NCBI RefSeq assembly: GCF_014195095.1
Contig: NZ_JACIBC010000006.1
Coordinates: 186,001-250,000, forward strand
Length of the DNA: 64,000 nt
Source: Rhizobium sp. BK602
GTDB taxonomy: Bacteria > Pseudomonadota > Alphaproteobacteria > Rhizobiales > Rhizobiaceae
Direction: 5' to 3'
Below, one piece after another: positions 8,266 to 15,474 of this stretch (position 1 is its first letter; the number at the start of each line of letters is the position of its first letter). The notes under the pieces were generated by a model. That model saw only the letters and a program-made list of their open reading frames with translations, was not told the origin of the DNA and searched no databases. A program made the position numbers and the translations under genes.

Positions 8266-9039
8266 ATGCTTCCTGACCGTGCGTTCTTCCACCGTCTGGC
8301 CGAAGCGGCCAAGGCCGAGACCCTGCCGCGTTTCCGTGCCGGCGTCGATGTCGTCAACAAGGAGGCTCAAGGGTTCGATCCGGTGACCGAAGGGGACCGG
8401 GCGGCCGAAGTGGCGATTCGTTCGCTGATCGAGGCGGAATTTCCCGATCACGGCATCCTCGGCGAGGAGCATGGCAATGTCGGGCTCGACCGCGAGCATG
8501 TCTGGGTCATCGATCCGATCGACGGCACCCGTGCCTTCATCTCCGGCGTGCCGGTCTGGGGGACGCTGATCGGCCTGCAGAAGAATGGCCGCGCCATTAT
8601 GGGCATGATCGACCAGCCTTTTACCGGCGAACGCTATTTCGCCGACGGCAACGGCTCGACCTATTCCGGCCCCGATGGCGAAAGGCGGCTGCAGGTTCGC
8701 GATTGCGGCAGCCTGTCGAATGCCATTCTCTTCACCACCTCGCCGCATCTCTTCGTCGGCGAGGAACTGACGAAGTATCGCGAGATCGAGAGCCAGGTGC
8801 GGCTCTTCCGCTATGGCACGGATTGCTATGCCTATGCGCTGCTGGCCGCCGGTCACGTCGATCTCGTCATCGAGAATTCGCTGAAGCCCTATGATGTCGG
8901 CGGCATCATTCCGGTCATCGAGCAGGCGGGCGGCATCATCACCACATGGGACGGCGGCCGGCCGGAAATGGGCGGCTCGATCATCGCCGCCGGCAGCCGC
9001 GCGGTCTATGATCAGGCGCGGGCGATCCTGTCGCGTTAG
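8266..9039 (+). CDS. hisN: Histidinol-phosphatase, inositol-monophosphatase family
   Basis: A 257-residue metal-dependent phosphatase. Motifs of the FIG superfamily are visible: VTEGDRAAEVAIR, ILGEEHGN (first metal-site Glu), WVIDPIDGTRAFISG (D-P-I-D-G-T core) and the C-terminal LKPYDVGGIIPVIEQAGG. The wording of the core and the 258-residue size match rhizobial HisN, which removes phosphate from L-histidinol phosphate in histidine synthesis. An inositol or 3'-phosphoadenosine phosphatase role is less likely. The start at 8266 has GGGA 8 bases upstream. Its stop codon is the first three bases of an intergenic repeat. Confidence 0.85.
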   Translation: MLPDRAFFHRLAEAAKAETLPRFRAGVDVVNKEAQGFDPVTEGDRAAEVAIRSLIEAEFPDHGILGEEHGNVGLDREHVWVIDPIDGTRAFISGVPVWGTLIGLQKNGRAIMGMIDQPFTGERYFADGNGSTYSGPDGERRLQVRDCGSLSNAILFTTSPHLFVGEELTKYREIESQVRLFRYGTDCYAYALLAAGHVDLVIENSLKPYDVGGIIPVIEQAGGIITTWDGGRPEMGGSIIAAGSRAVYDQARAILSR

Positions 9040-9094
9040 AGCAATTCCAGGAAAAGTGCGTGAGCCGCTTTCCGTCCGGAATTGCGTCAAAACA
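9037..9094 (+). repeat. Rhizobial intergenic repeat, type A
   Basis: TAGAGCAATTCCAGGAAAAG, then a GCGG-like stretch and GGAATTGC, forming inverted ends GCAATTCC/GGAATTGC. Nearly the same element occurs at 32909-32965. A second partial GCAATTCCAGGAAAG motif follows at 9104-9118. This looks like the RIME-type palindromic elements abundant in Rhizobiaceae. Confidence 0.7.
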
Positions 9095-9128
9095 ATAGGC
9101 TTGGCAATTCCAGGAAAGCCGCGAAGCC

Positions 9129-10103
9129 TCAGCTTTCGACTTCCAGCGCCTGCGCATTTGCCTCGGCATCGCTGCCGGGAATGAAGGCGTTGATGGCGGC
9201 AAGCGCGGCGTTGCGATAGATGTCGCGCTCCTGAAGAATTTCGTGCTTGGAGCCGTGAATCGGGATGAGCTGCGCGGCGCGGAAATAGCGTGCCAGCCGC
9301 TCCTGATCGGCATAGGGCACGATGCCGTCGCGGGTCGGCGCGATCAGGATGGTCGGGATGGTGATCGAAAACAGGTGCTCGGGTGTGATGACACGACCGA
9401 TGGCCCCGAAGGCTTCCCTCAGCCAGCGCGCCGTCGGCGGCCCGAGCACGAGCTGCGGATAGGCCGTCGCGAGGGCGACATTGCGGCGATAGCGCGGCTC
9501 GTCGCCGGTCAGGGGATTGTCGGCGAAGGCCCACTCCCTGTTCTTCTTGCTGAACTGCATGCCGCCGAGGCCGATGGCGCTCACCACACTCGATAGGGTG
9601 CGGACCATACTGGCGGACGCGCTCTGGCCGGTGAGGCCGACGAAGGGCGCAAGCAGCACCATGCGCTCGATGCGGCTCGCAAGCCGCGGCGCCGCCGAGA
9701 GCGCGATCAGCGCACCGGTCGAATGCGCCAGCAGGAAGAAGGGCAGGCGCGTATCCGGCAGCACGATCTTGTCGAGGAAGGCGGTGAGGTCGCGCTCGTA
9801 ATCGGAAAAATGCCTGATATGCCCACGCCGCCGGTCTTTCAGCAGTCGTTCCGATTCTCCCTGGCCGCGCAGGTCGAAGGTCGCGACCCAAAGGCCCTTG
9901 GCGGTGAGATCGCGGATCGTCTCGAAATATTTCTCGATGAACTCGTTGCGGCCGTGCAGCAGCACCACGGTTCCCTTTGCCACGGTCTGTTCGCTGCGGA
10001 AGACGGCATAGCGCAGCCGGCGCCCGTCGAAGCTCTCGAAGAACCCTTCGATGCGGTTTTCCGGCACCGGATTGTCGGGCGTGGAATAGAGGATCGAATC
10101 CAT
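9129..10103 (-). CDS. Alpha/beta hydrolase (lysophospholipase / monoacylglycerol lipase-like)
   Basis: A 324-residue serine hydrolase of the lysophospholipase-type alpha/beta fold. It shows VVLLHGRNEFIEKYFE (oxyanion region), TFDLRGQGESER, a nucleophile elbow LLAHSTGALIAL (Ser), late acid TRDGIVPY (Asp) and GSKHEILQE (His). Length and motif order fit PldB/YqiA-like monoacylglycerol lipases. No signal peptide, so cytoplasmic. The start MDSILYSTPDN at 10103 has GAGGCG 12 bases upstream. Substrate not determinable. Confidence 0.8.
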   Translation of the reverse strand: MDSILYSTPDNPVPENRIEGFFESFDGRRLRYAVFRSEQTVAKGTVVLLHGRNEFIEKYFETIRDLTAKGLWVATFDLRGQGESERLLKDRRRGHIRHFSDYERDLTAFLDKIVLPDTRLPFFLLAHSTGALIALSAAPRLASRIERMVLLAPFVGLTGQSASASMVRTLSSVVSAIGLGGMQFSKKNREWAFADNPLTGDEPRYRRNVALATAYPQLVLGPPTARWLREAFGAIGRVITPEHLFSITIPTILIAPTRDGIVPYADQERLARYFRAAQLIPIHGSKHEILQERDIYRNAALAAINAFIPGSDAEANAQALEVES

Positions 10104-10280
10104 GACGATGTCGCGCCTCGCGGACGGGTGGGTCTTCTGAAGGGGATAGCGCAGGCGGGGGGAATTGCAACTGGTTTGTTGGCCGCGATATCCGTCCATC
10201 GGCGTTTCCGATGACACTATCGTTTTTCTCCGTTTCCCCTCTTTGCCGCTCTCTGCGAATTCTCAGCCGACGTCACACCT

Positions 10281-11030
10281 GTGGGAATGAAAGACATGGC
10301 AATTGCTGAAATTACGAATTCAAGAATTCTTATTGTCGGCGGCAGCTCAGGAATGGGTCTGGCGCTGGCGAAGCGCTCGCTCGCCGTTGGCGCCGAGGTC
10401 ATCATCGTCGGACGGAACGAGGACAAACTCCAGCGCATCGGTACGGAACTCCAAAGTCCGGCGCTTTCCGCGGTCGCGGTCGATATCACGCAAGAGAGCC
10501 AGGTCGCCGATCTCTTTGGGCAGGTCGGTCGGCTCGATCATATCGTGAGCACGGCCGCCGATATCGAAGGTGCCTACGAGCTGCTGCCTGCGCTGGATCT
10601 CAGGGCAGCGCAAAAGGTCGTGGAAAGCAAATTCTACGGACCGCTATTGCTCGCCAAATATGGCGCACCCGCACTCTCCCCTTCCGGTTCCATCACCTTC
10701 ACGTCCGGGATCGCAGCCTATCGTCCATCGGCGCGGGGATCGGTCGTTGCCGCGGTCAATGCAGGACTGGAGGGATTGGTCCGCGCGCTCGCCGTCGAGC
10801 TGGCGCCAATCCGTGTGAATGCGGTTTCGCCAGGCTGGGTCGATACGCCCATCTGGACCTTCGTTGCCGGCGACAAGAAGGACGAGACATTGAGCGCCAT
10901 GGCAAAACGACTGCCGGTCGGGCGAGTGGGGCAACCGGAAGACATCGCCGACGCTATCGGCTTTCTGATGGGCAATGGCTTCACAACGGGGACGATACTG
11001 CATGTCGAGGGTGGGCATCGGCTGATTTAG
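10281..11030 (+). CDS. Atypical short-chain dehydrogenase/reductase
   Basis: A Rossmann-fold SDR protein (about 249 residues from the GTG at 10281, or 244 from the ATG at 10296). The cofactor loop ILIVGGSSGMGLALAKR is good, and the C-terminal VNAVSPGWVDTPIW and LHVEGGHRLI are typical. The usual catalytic Tyr-x3-Lys is absent: after the Ser in ITFTSGIAAYRPSARGS the expected Tyr and Lys positions hold Val. The NNAG motif is also altered (VSTAAD). It may be a non-catalytic or unusual member. Its 3' end overlaps the convergent LysR gene by 50 bases. Confidence 0.8.
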   Translation: MGMKDMAIAEITNSRILIVGGSSGMGLALAKRSLAVGAEVIIVGRNEDKLQRIGTELQSPALSAVAVDITQESQVADLFGQVGRLDHIVSTAADIEGAYELLPALDLRAAQKVVESKFYGPLLLAKYGAPALSPSGSITFTSGIAAYRPSARGSVVAAVNAGLEGLVRALAVELAPIRVNAVSPGWVDTPIWTFVAGDKKDETLSAMAKRLPVGRVGQPEDIADAIGFLMGNGFTTGTILHVEGGHRLI

Positions 11031-11919
11031 CCGGCACGAAACTGTCGCGCGCGGCCGCCAGCAACAGTTTCAGGGCTGGCGGCTGAATGCGCCTGCGCCG
11101 CCAAATCATCACAAGCGATGCTGTCTGCGTCGGGCCTGGCCAGGGCATCTCGCTGATTTCGCCATGATCGAGCGCATCGACCACGGCAAGGCGCGGAACC
11201 AGGCTCGCGCCCGCACCGACTGCCACGAGACGCGCAATCGTGCCGATGCTGCCGACTTCCGCAGCGAGCTTCGGTGCCGCTATGCCTGCGTCCTCGAATG
11301 CCTTGTCGAACAGGTGTCGATAGACGCAGCCGACTTCCGTCGTCACGAAGCTCATGGAGGCAAGGCTCGCTAAATCGCCGCTTTTCGACGTGGATTCCGT
11401 CTCGGGAGGCGTAATGACAATCAACGGCTCCGCCGATATTGTCCGCTTTGCCAGGCGCTTGTCGAGACCGTCCTTGTCGAAGCAGAAGGCGACATCGATT
11501 TCGCCGTCTTCGAGCTTCCGCAGCAGATTGCCGCTGCCGGCGACTTTAAGTCGTAGATCGATGTCGGGATGATCGCTGCGAAACGCCGACAGCCATTGCG
11601 GAAGCCTCATGGAGGCAACGGTCTCCAGCGCGCCGATCGTCACTGTCCCGGCCGTGATCCCCGAGACCGCTTCGACGGCAGCGCGCGCCTCATCCGCCAT
11701 CGTCAGGATTTCTTCGGCATAGGGTCTCAATGCTTCGCCGGCCGCGGTCAGCTCCAGGCCCGATCTCGACCGGATAAAGAGCTCGGTGCCTAGCTCGGTT
11801 TCGAGCGACTGGATCTGATCGCTGACGCTCGATTGCGCGAGATGGACCGCTTCGGCTGCGCGGGTGAAATTCCGGTTCCGGGCGACCGCGAGGAATGTCT
11901 TGAGCAGTCTGGGATGCAT
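10981..11919 (-). CDS. LysR-family transcriptional regulator
   Basis: A 312-residue LysR regulator starting MHPRLLKTFLAVARNRNFTR. The N-terminal winged helix (RAAEAVHLAQSSVSDQIQSLE) is followed by a periplasmic-binding-protein-like effector domain (VTIGALETVASMRLPQWL). An earlier in-frame start exists, but this start fits the family. It converges with and overlaps the SDR gene, an arrangement that often reflects local control of that gene, although LysR genes are more usually divergent from targets. Effector unknown. Confidence 0.85.
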   Translation of the reverse strand: MHPRLLKTFLAVARNRNFTRAAEAVHLAQSSVSDQIQSLETELGTELFIRSRSGLELTAAGEALRPYAEEILTMADEARAAVEAVSGITAGTVTIGALETVASMRLPQWLSAFRSDHPDIDLRLKVAGSGNLLRKLEDGEIDVAFCFDKDGLDKRLAKRTISAEPLIVITPPETESTSKSGDLASLASMSFVTTEVGCVYRHLFDKAFEDAGIAAPKLAAEVGSIGTIARLVAVGAGASLVPRLAVVDALDHGEISEMPWPGPTQTASLVMIWRRRRIQPPALKLLLAAARDSFVPAKSADAHPRHAVSSPL

Positions 11920-12134
11920 CGAGCCGTGCCAAGCTAAGGTTAGAACAAACGCTATCAAATGATGAGACGACGCCCAATACAGGCGACGCTGCCATATCGC
12001 TTATGTCACCGTCAACACGCCATGGAAGGGTCGGAAAGGATCAATGGAGGGGCTGGGCCATCGGTCGTGGCAATTCTTCGGCCGCCAGCATCGAAGATAT
12101 TCCCATTACGGCGCTGATTGGACCGTTGCCTCCG

Positions 12135-13202
12135 TCAGCCCTTCGGTGTCGTGCCGCGTCGTTCAAGCGCGGTTTTGCGGATGATGTCGGCGATCTCCGG
12201 GCTGCTGCTCGACAGCATCTGGAAATCCGAGGAATAGAGCGACAGTAGCGAGACCTCGGTCGCGGCGCTGACGGTTGCCGAGCGGGGTTCGCCGCTGATC
12301 AGCGCCATCTCGCCGAAGAAGCTGCCGGAGCCGAGCTCCACGGGGTTTGGCGTGGCGACGCTGACGCGGCCCTCGACGATGAAGTACATCTGGTCGCCGG
12401 TCTCGCCCTTGCGGCAGATTATGCCGCCGGCCGGTACGATGCGCGGTCGCAGCGCTCTGACGATCTCGATGAGTGCGCCCGAACCGAGTTTCTGGAACAG
12501 CGGCACCGCTGCAACCAGCTGCCAATTGCGCACGAAGTCCTGGCGGCGAACCTCTTCGTAGAAGCCGGTAGCGAGGATGCCTGCCCACAGCGCAAAAATG
12601 CCGATTCCGCTCATCATGACCAGCCCGGCAAGAATGCGGCCGGCGAAACTTTGCGGGATCTCGTCGCCATAGCCTGTCGTCGACAGCGTGACCACCGCCC
12701 ACCACATTGCGAGCGGGATGCTGCCGAACTTGTCAGGCTGGACGTCGCGCTCGATGATATAGGCTGCGAGCGCTGCGCCGAAGAGAACGATGCCGAAGAT
12801 CGAGGTGACGCCGATCAGGTTCCGCGCTTCCTTGGTCAGAACCCTGCCGAGCAGCCGGAAGAAGGTCGAGCCGCGCAGCGGCTTCAGCAGCCAGATGGCG
12901 CAATAGAGGCTTTGGTCGCGCCCGCGCGCGAAAAAGAATGCGGCCAGGGGGACCAAGACGGCAAGCACGTCGACTGCGATTTCCAATGTCCTGCCTTGGA
13001 CGTCTCTCGTTCGCTGCATGGTCAGCGTTTCGATCAACTGCAGACTATAGGCAGTCCAGATGCCGGCAAGCAGAGCCTCCAGGACGAGCCTGGTCTGTCC
13101 GGTCATATCGGGCGTCGTCAGCGCAGCGACCGTCACGAGGCCGATTGCAGCGAGCACCGCATTCAGCGATGCGGAAATCTTCGAGAAAGAGAGCGCCGAC
13201 AT
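12135..13202 (-). CDS. MloK1-type cyclic-nucleotide-gated potassium channel
   Basis: A 355-residue inner-membrane channel, the same length as MloK1 of Mesorhizobium loti. Six transmembrane segments are visible, with the K+ selectivity filter TTGYGD around residue 175 in the pore loop between the last two. A short linker leads to a C-terminal cyclic-nucleotide-binding domain with phosphate-binding cassette FFGEMALISGEPRSATV. MloK1 relatives are tetramers opened by cAMP. The S4 region has few arginines, so gating is by ligand rather than voltage. It stands alone on its strand. Confidence 0.92.
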   Translation of the reverse strand: MSALSFSKISASLNAVLAAIGLVTVAALTTPDMTGQTRLVLEALLAGIWTAYSLQLIETLTMQRTRDVQGRTLEIAVDVLAVLVPLAAFFFARGRDQSLYCAIWLLKPLRGSTFFRLLGRVLTKEARNLIGVTSIFGIVLFGAALAAYIIERDVQPDKFGSIPLAMWWAVVTLSTTGYGDEIPQSFAGRILAGLVMMSGIGIFALWAGILATGFYEEVRRQDFVRNWQLVAAVPLFQKLGSGALIEIVRALRPRIVPAGGIICRKGETGDQMYFIVEGRVSVATPNPVELGSGSFFGEMALISGEPRSATVSAATEVSLLSLYSSDFQMLSSSSPEIADIIRKTALERRGTTPKG

Positions 13203-13229
13203 TCAATACCCCGGGTGGGCCGCCACTTA

Positions 13230-13259
13230 CCTAGAATAGGATGGCCTAGAATAGGATGG
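13230..13259. repeat. Exact 15-bp direct duplication
   Basis: CCTAGAATAGGATGG occurs twice in tandem without spacer, 28 bases upstream of the channel gene start. Each copy contains a CCTA/TAGG inverted pair. It could be a doubled regulator site or a recent slippage duplication. Confidence 0.7.
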
Positions 13260-13372
13260 TCTCGAACCAAACGTAAAGGGCTCGCCGGACAGACACCGCA
13301 GCCGGGTCTTGACCGGTGGAAGGCGTGATCGATGGCTGTCCTGCTGCACTCGGCATTCCATGTCTTCGGCTG

Positions 13373-13852
13373 CTATCGCTGCCCGACACCAAGCGGAAAC
13401 CCCTTGAAAGGCTTGATTTCCTTCAGCACGAATGTCGTCTGCATCTCCTTGATGCGCGGCAGGCGGCGCACCACCGCCATGGCGAAATCGGCGTAGCTGT
13501 CGAGATCGGCGGCGACGACCTGCAGCAGGAAATCCGCGTCTCCCGCGATGCTGTAGCAGGCGACGACCTCGCTCAGCTTCAGGACGTCGCGGGAAAATTC
13601 CTCCGCTTCCGCCTCGCTGTGGCTGTCGATCTTGACCCGGATGAAGGCGAGGACGCCGAGGCCGATTTCCCGCCGGTCGAGGACCGCCGTATAGCTTTGG
13701 ATGACGCCTGTATCCTCCAGTTGCCGCACTCGCCGCCAGCATGGCGATGTCGAAAGGCCGACCTCGGATGCGAGCGCCTGATTCGTCAGCCTGCCATCCT
13801 TCTGCAGCGCCGTCAGGATACGGATGTCGGTCGGCTCGAGCTGAAGAGGCAT
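13373..13852 (-). CDS. Lrp/AsnC-family transcriptional regulator
   Basis: A 159-residue feast/famine regulator. The N-terminal helix-turn-helix (RILTALQKDGRLTNQALAS, GLSTSPCWRRVRQLE) is followed by the RAM/AsnC ligand-binding domain (VACYSIAGDADFLLQVVAADL). Such proteins bind amino acids as octamers. It is divergent, with a 132-bp gap, from the DUF2000 gene, its most likely target. Confidence 0.9.
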   Translation of the reverse strand: MPLQLEPTDIRILTALQKDGRLTNQALASEVGLSTSPCWRRVRQLEDTGVIQSYTAVLDRREIGLGVLAFIRVKIDSHSEAEAEEFSRDVLKLSEVVACYSIAGDADFLLQVVAADLDSYADFAMAVVRRLPRIKEMQTTFVLKEIKPFKGFPLGVGQR

Positions 13853-13984
13853 GATTTACCTATCTATGGATACTATTGGGTAGACTCTACCATAATTGAA
13901 AAATATCAGGCAATGAAAGGCAAGATAATCCATCCGGGTCGATATATTTTCCGGGAAAATGTCATCAACGCCGCAGGTCGTCAT

Positions 13985-14401
13985 ATGCTCCCGGATATCC
14001 GTCTCGCCATCGTCGTCAATCCCGATCTGCCGCTCGGCCTGATCGCCAACACGGCCGGCGCCATTGCGATCGGCCTCGGAGCGCGTTTTCCCGGTTTGGG
14101 TGCCCGGCAGCTTGCCGACCGCGACAGCCGCGCCATCGATATCAGCTCGAACCTTCCGGTTCCGATCCTTCAGGCCGATGCCGACACGATCCGCTCGCTC
14201 ATGCTCAAGGCCCTGCCGCAGGACGGCGAGCGGGTGGTGGTGCCGTTTCCGGCCTTTGCGCGCGCGCTGCACGACTATGCCGATTACGAGGCGACCTTTC
14301 CGAGCCGGGATCTGTCGTCGGAAGCGATCGATGGGCTGGGTTTTGCCGGTCCGTCGAAATGGGTGCGGTCGCTGACCGGTTCGCTGAAGCTCCTGCGCTA
14401 A
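13985..14401 (+). CDS. DUF2000 family protein
   Basis: A 138-residue protein starting MLPDIRLAIVVNPDLPLGL with LIANTAGAIAIGLGARFPG, then PVPILQADADTIRSLM. This matches the DUF2000 family, a fold related to peptidyl-tRNA hydrolase 2, often paired with an AsnC-type regulator as here. Function unknown. An upstream in-frame ATG at about 13913 exists, but it lies inside the likely shared promoter. The stop codon is the first triplet of an intergenic repeat. Confidence 0.8.
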   Translation: MLPDIRLAIVVNPDLPLGLIANTAGAIAIGLGARFPGLGARQLADRDSRAIDISSNLPVPILQADADTIRSLMLKALPQDGERVVVPFPAFARALHDYADYEATFPSRDLSSEAIDGLGFAGPSKWVRSLTGSLKLLR

Positions 14402-14443
14402 AGCACGTTGCGCAAAACTGTGCAGCGGTTTTGCGAGTGCGAC
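14399..14443 (-). repeat. Rhizobial intergenic repeat, type B end (inverted copy)
   Basis: TAAAGCACGTTGCGCAAAAC followed by TGTGCAGCGGTTTT is the near-reverse-complement of the right end of the element at 52398-52502. It begins with the stop codon of the DUF2000 gene. Confidence 0.6.
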
Positions 14444-14473
14444 GCGCTGCAGGCCAGCACGACCGCCGACGCG

Positions 14474-14519
14474 AAAAAAAGGCCGGCTTGCGGAGATAGA
14501 GAGATCCGCGGAGCCGGCC
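14474..14519 (-). terminator. Strong minus-strand terminator with no annotated gene before it
   Basis: A long G+C hairpin (GGCCGGCT/AGCCGGCC plus GCGGA/TCCGC) followed on the minus strand by seven T. No minus-strand protein gene lies upstream, which points to a small transcript (see the sRNA candidate). Confidence 0.7.
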
Positions 14520-14592
14520 GAGCAGGGACTGAAGAAGAAGGGACGATATACTTCAGTCATCGGACAATGGATGCATCCGACGGTTCCATTGA
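14474..14592 (-). ncRNA. Candidate small RNA upstream of and opposite to the Hsp20 gene
   Basis: Reading the minus strand from about 14592, three stem-loops follow each other: TCGGA/TCCGA, GACTGAAG/CTTCAGTC with the pyrimidine-rich loop containing CGTCCCTTCTT, and the strong terminator. The last two structures and the exposed CCCUUCUU are typical of rhizobial trans-acting sRNAs. The promoter is unclear (CTATCA near 14600 could be a -10), so the 5' end is a guess. I do not recognise a named family. Confidence 0.4.
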
Positions 14593-14683
14593 TAGTCCGG
14601 CCAGCCTGAACGGGTGCCGAACCGGGTGTTCATCTGGGGTTCAGCCGGTTTTTTCCGTCGGTTCCGGCAGATGCGACCGGGGT

Positions 14684-14712
14684 CTTGAACTCCGGAAAAT
14701 CGATCCCCATCT
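14684..14712 (+). promoter_or_regulatory. RpoH (sigma-32) type heat-shock promoter
   Basis: CTTGAA (14684-14689), 15-bp spacer, CCCCATCT (14705-14712). Both boxes match the heat-shock sigma consensus (CTTGAA and CCCCATnT). A start near 14719 gives a 97-nt leader for the Hsp20 gene. Confidence 0.75.
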
Positions 14713-14718
14713 CTTTTC

Positions 14719-14815
14719 CGCGGGTGCCAAACGGGCCCGTCAAACCGTCCCGAGGCCGCCCAGAGCGGGGCCGTGGGGCAAACCAAATCGCAATCGTCGC
14801 TCACAGGAGGACACC
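14719..14815 (+). promoter_or_regulatory. ROSE-type RNA thermometer in the Hsp20 leader
   Basis: The leader ends with TCGCT (14797-14801), a three-base gap, then AGGAGG (14805-14810) and the ATG. The U(U/C)GCU element just before the Shine-Dalgarno is the signature of ROSE elements, which mask the ribosome site at low temperature in rhizobial small heat-shock genes. Upstream GC-rich stretches (GGGCCCGT, GGCCGCCC with GCGGGGCC) can form the usual 5' hairpins. Confidence 0.7.
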
Positions 14816-15280
14816 ATGCGTCACGTAGACTTCTCTCCCCTTTATCGCTCCACCGTCGGTTACGACCGTCTCTTCACCATGCTCGACAGCCTTGCGCAGC
14901 CGGATCAGGGCCAGACCTATCCGCCCTACAATATCGAGCGCACCGGTGAGAACACCTATCGCATCACCATGGCCGTTGCCGGTTTCGACGAAAAGGAACT
15001 GAGCATCGAGGCTCATGCCCATGTTCTCCAGGTCAAGGGTGAAAAGAGCGAAGAGCCGGCTGAAGCCAGCGAATATCTCTATCGCGGCATCGCCAAGCGC
15101 GCTTTCGAGCGCCGCTTCCAGCTCGCCGACCATGTCGAGGTCCAGGCTGCTTCGCTGAAGAATGGTCTGCTGCACATCGACCTGCTGCGCAGCATTCCGG
15201 AAGCCATGAAGCCCCGCCGCATCTCCATCGCGGCCGAGCCGGTCGATACGCCGAAGTCCATCGAGGCTCACGTCAACTAA
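14816..15280 (+). CDS. Small heat-shock protein, Hsp20/IbpA family
   Basis: A 154-residue ATP-independent holdase chaperone. It starts MRHVDFSPLYRSTVGYDRLF, as in IbpA-like class A rhizobial Hsps. The alpha-crystallin domain runs from about residue 40 (PPYNIERTGENTYRITMAVAGF) to the RAFERRFQLADHVEV and ASLKNGLLHIDLLR strands. The C-terminal extension carries the RRISI (I-x-I-like) anchor for oligomerisation. A strong AGGAGG precedes the ATG, sequestered in a ROSE element and downstream of an RpoH-type promoter. Confidence 0.95.
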   Translation: MRHVDFSPLYRSTVGYDRLFTMLDSLAQPDQGQTYPPYNIERTGENTYRITMAVAGFDEKELSIEAHAHVLQVKGEKSEEPAEASEYLYRGIAKRAFERRFQLADHVEVQAASLKNGLLHIDLLRSIPEAMKPRRISIAAEPVDTPKSIEAHVN

Positions 15281-15304
15281 GAATGGCGGGCGGTCTCCGA
15301 CCGC

Positions 15305-15388
15305 CATGCCCAGGCGGATGGACGAAAGTCCTCATGCCCAGGCTGACGGATTGAAGCCGTCATGCCCAGGCTGACGGGCTCAAGTCCG
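15305..15388 (+). repeat. Three tandem 28-bp repeats
   Basis: Three consecutive 28-base units each start CATGCCCAGGC and contain a small variable hairpin (GGAC-GAAA-GTCC, ACGG-ATTGAAG-CCGT, ACGGGCTCAAGTCCG). A partial CATGCC follows. The loops vary while stems are kept by paired changes. The array lies in the 3' region of the Hsp20 transcript, before the terminator. Confidence 0.8.
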
Positions 15389-15412
15389 GCATGCCATGAT
15401 CCTCCCAAGATC

Positions 15413-15449
15413 AAAAAAGAAGCGGCGTCCCATCGGGCGCCGCTTTTTT
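15413..15449. terminator. Bidirectional Rho-independent terminator
   Basis: AAGCGGCG/CGCCGCTT stem flanked by six A on the left and a T-run on the right, so it can stop transcription from Hsp20 (plus) and from the transporter gene (minus). Confidence 0.85.
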
Positions 15450-15474
15450 ATGTCGCGATCCGGCACGCCGACGA

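Noticed and set aside
9129..10217. Start of the alpha/beta hydrolase at 10217.
   Set aside because: The extra 38 residues are Arg/Gln-rich without homology character; the Met at 10103 fits the family start.
14553..14640. A 26-residue minus-strand ORF (MNTRFGTRSGWPDYQ...).
   Set aside because: No ribosome site, no recognisable homology, and it overlaps the 5' part of the sRNA candidate; cannot be supported.
15305..15388. Possible short CRISPR array.
   Set aside because: The units are contiguous with no unique spacers, and no cas genes are seen. It is a simple tandem repeat.
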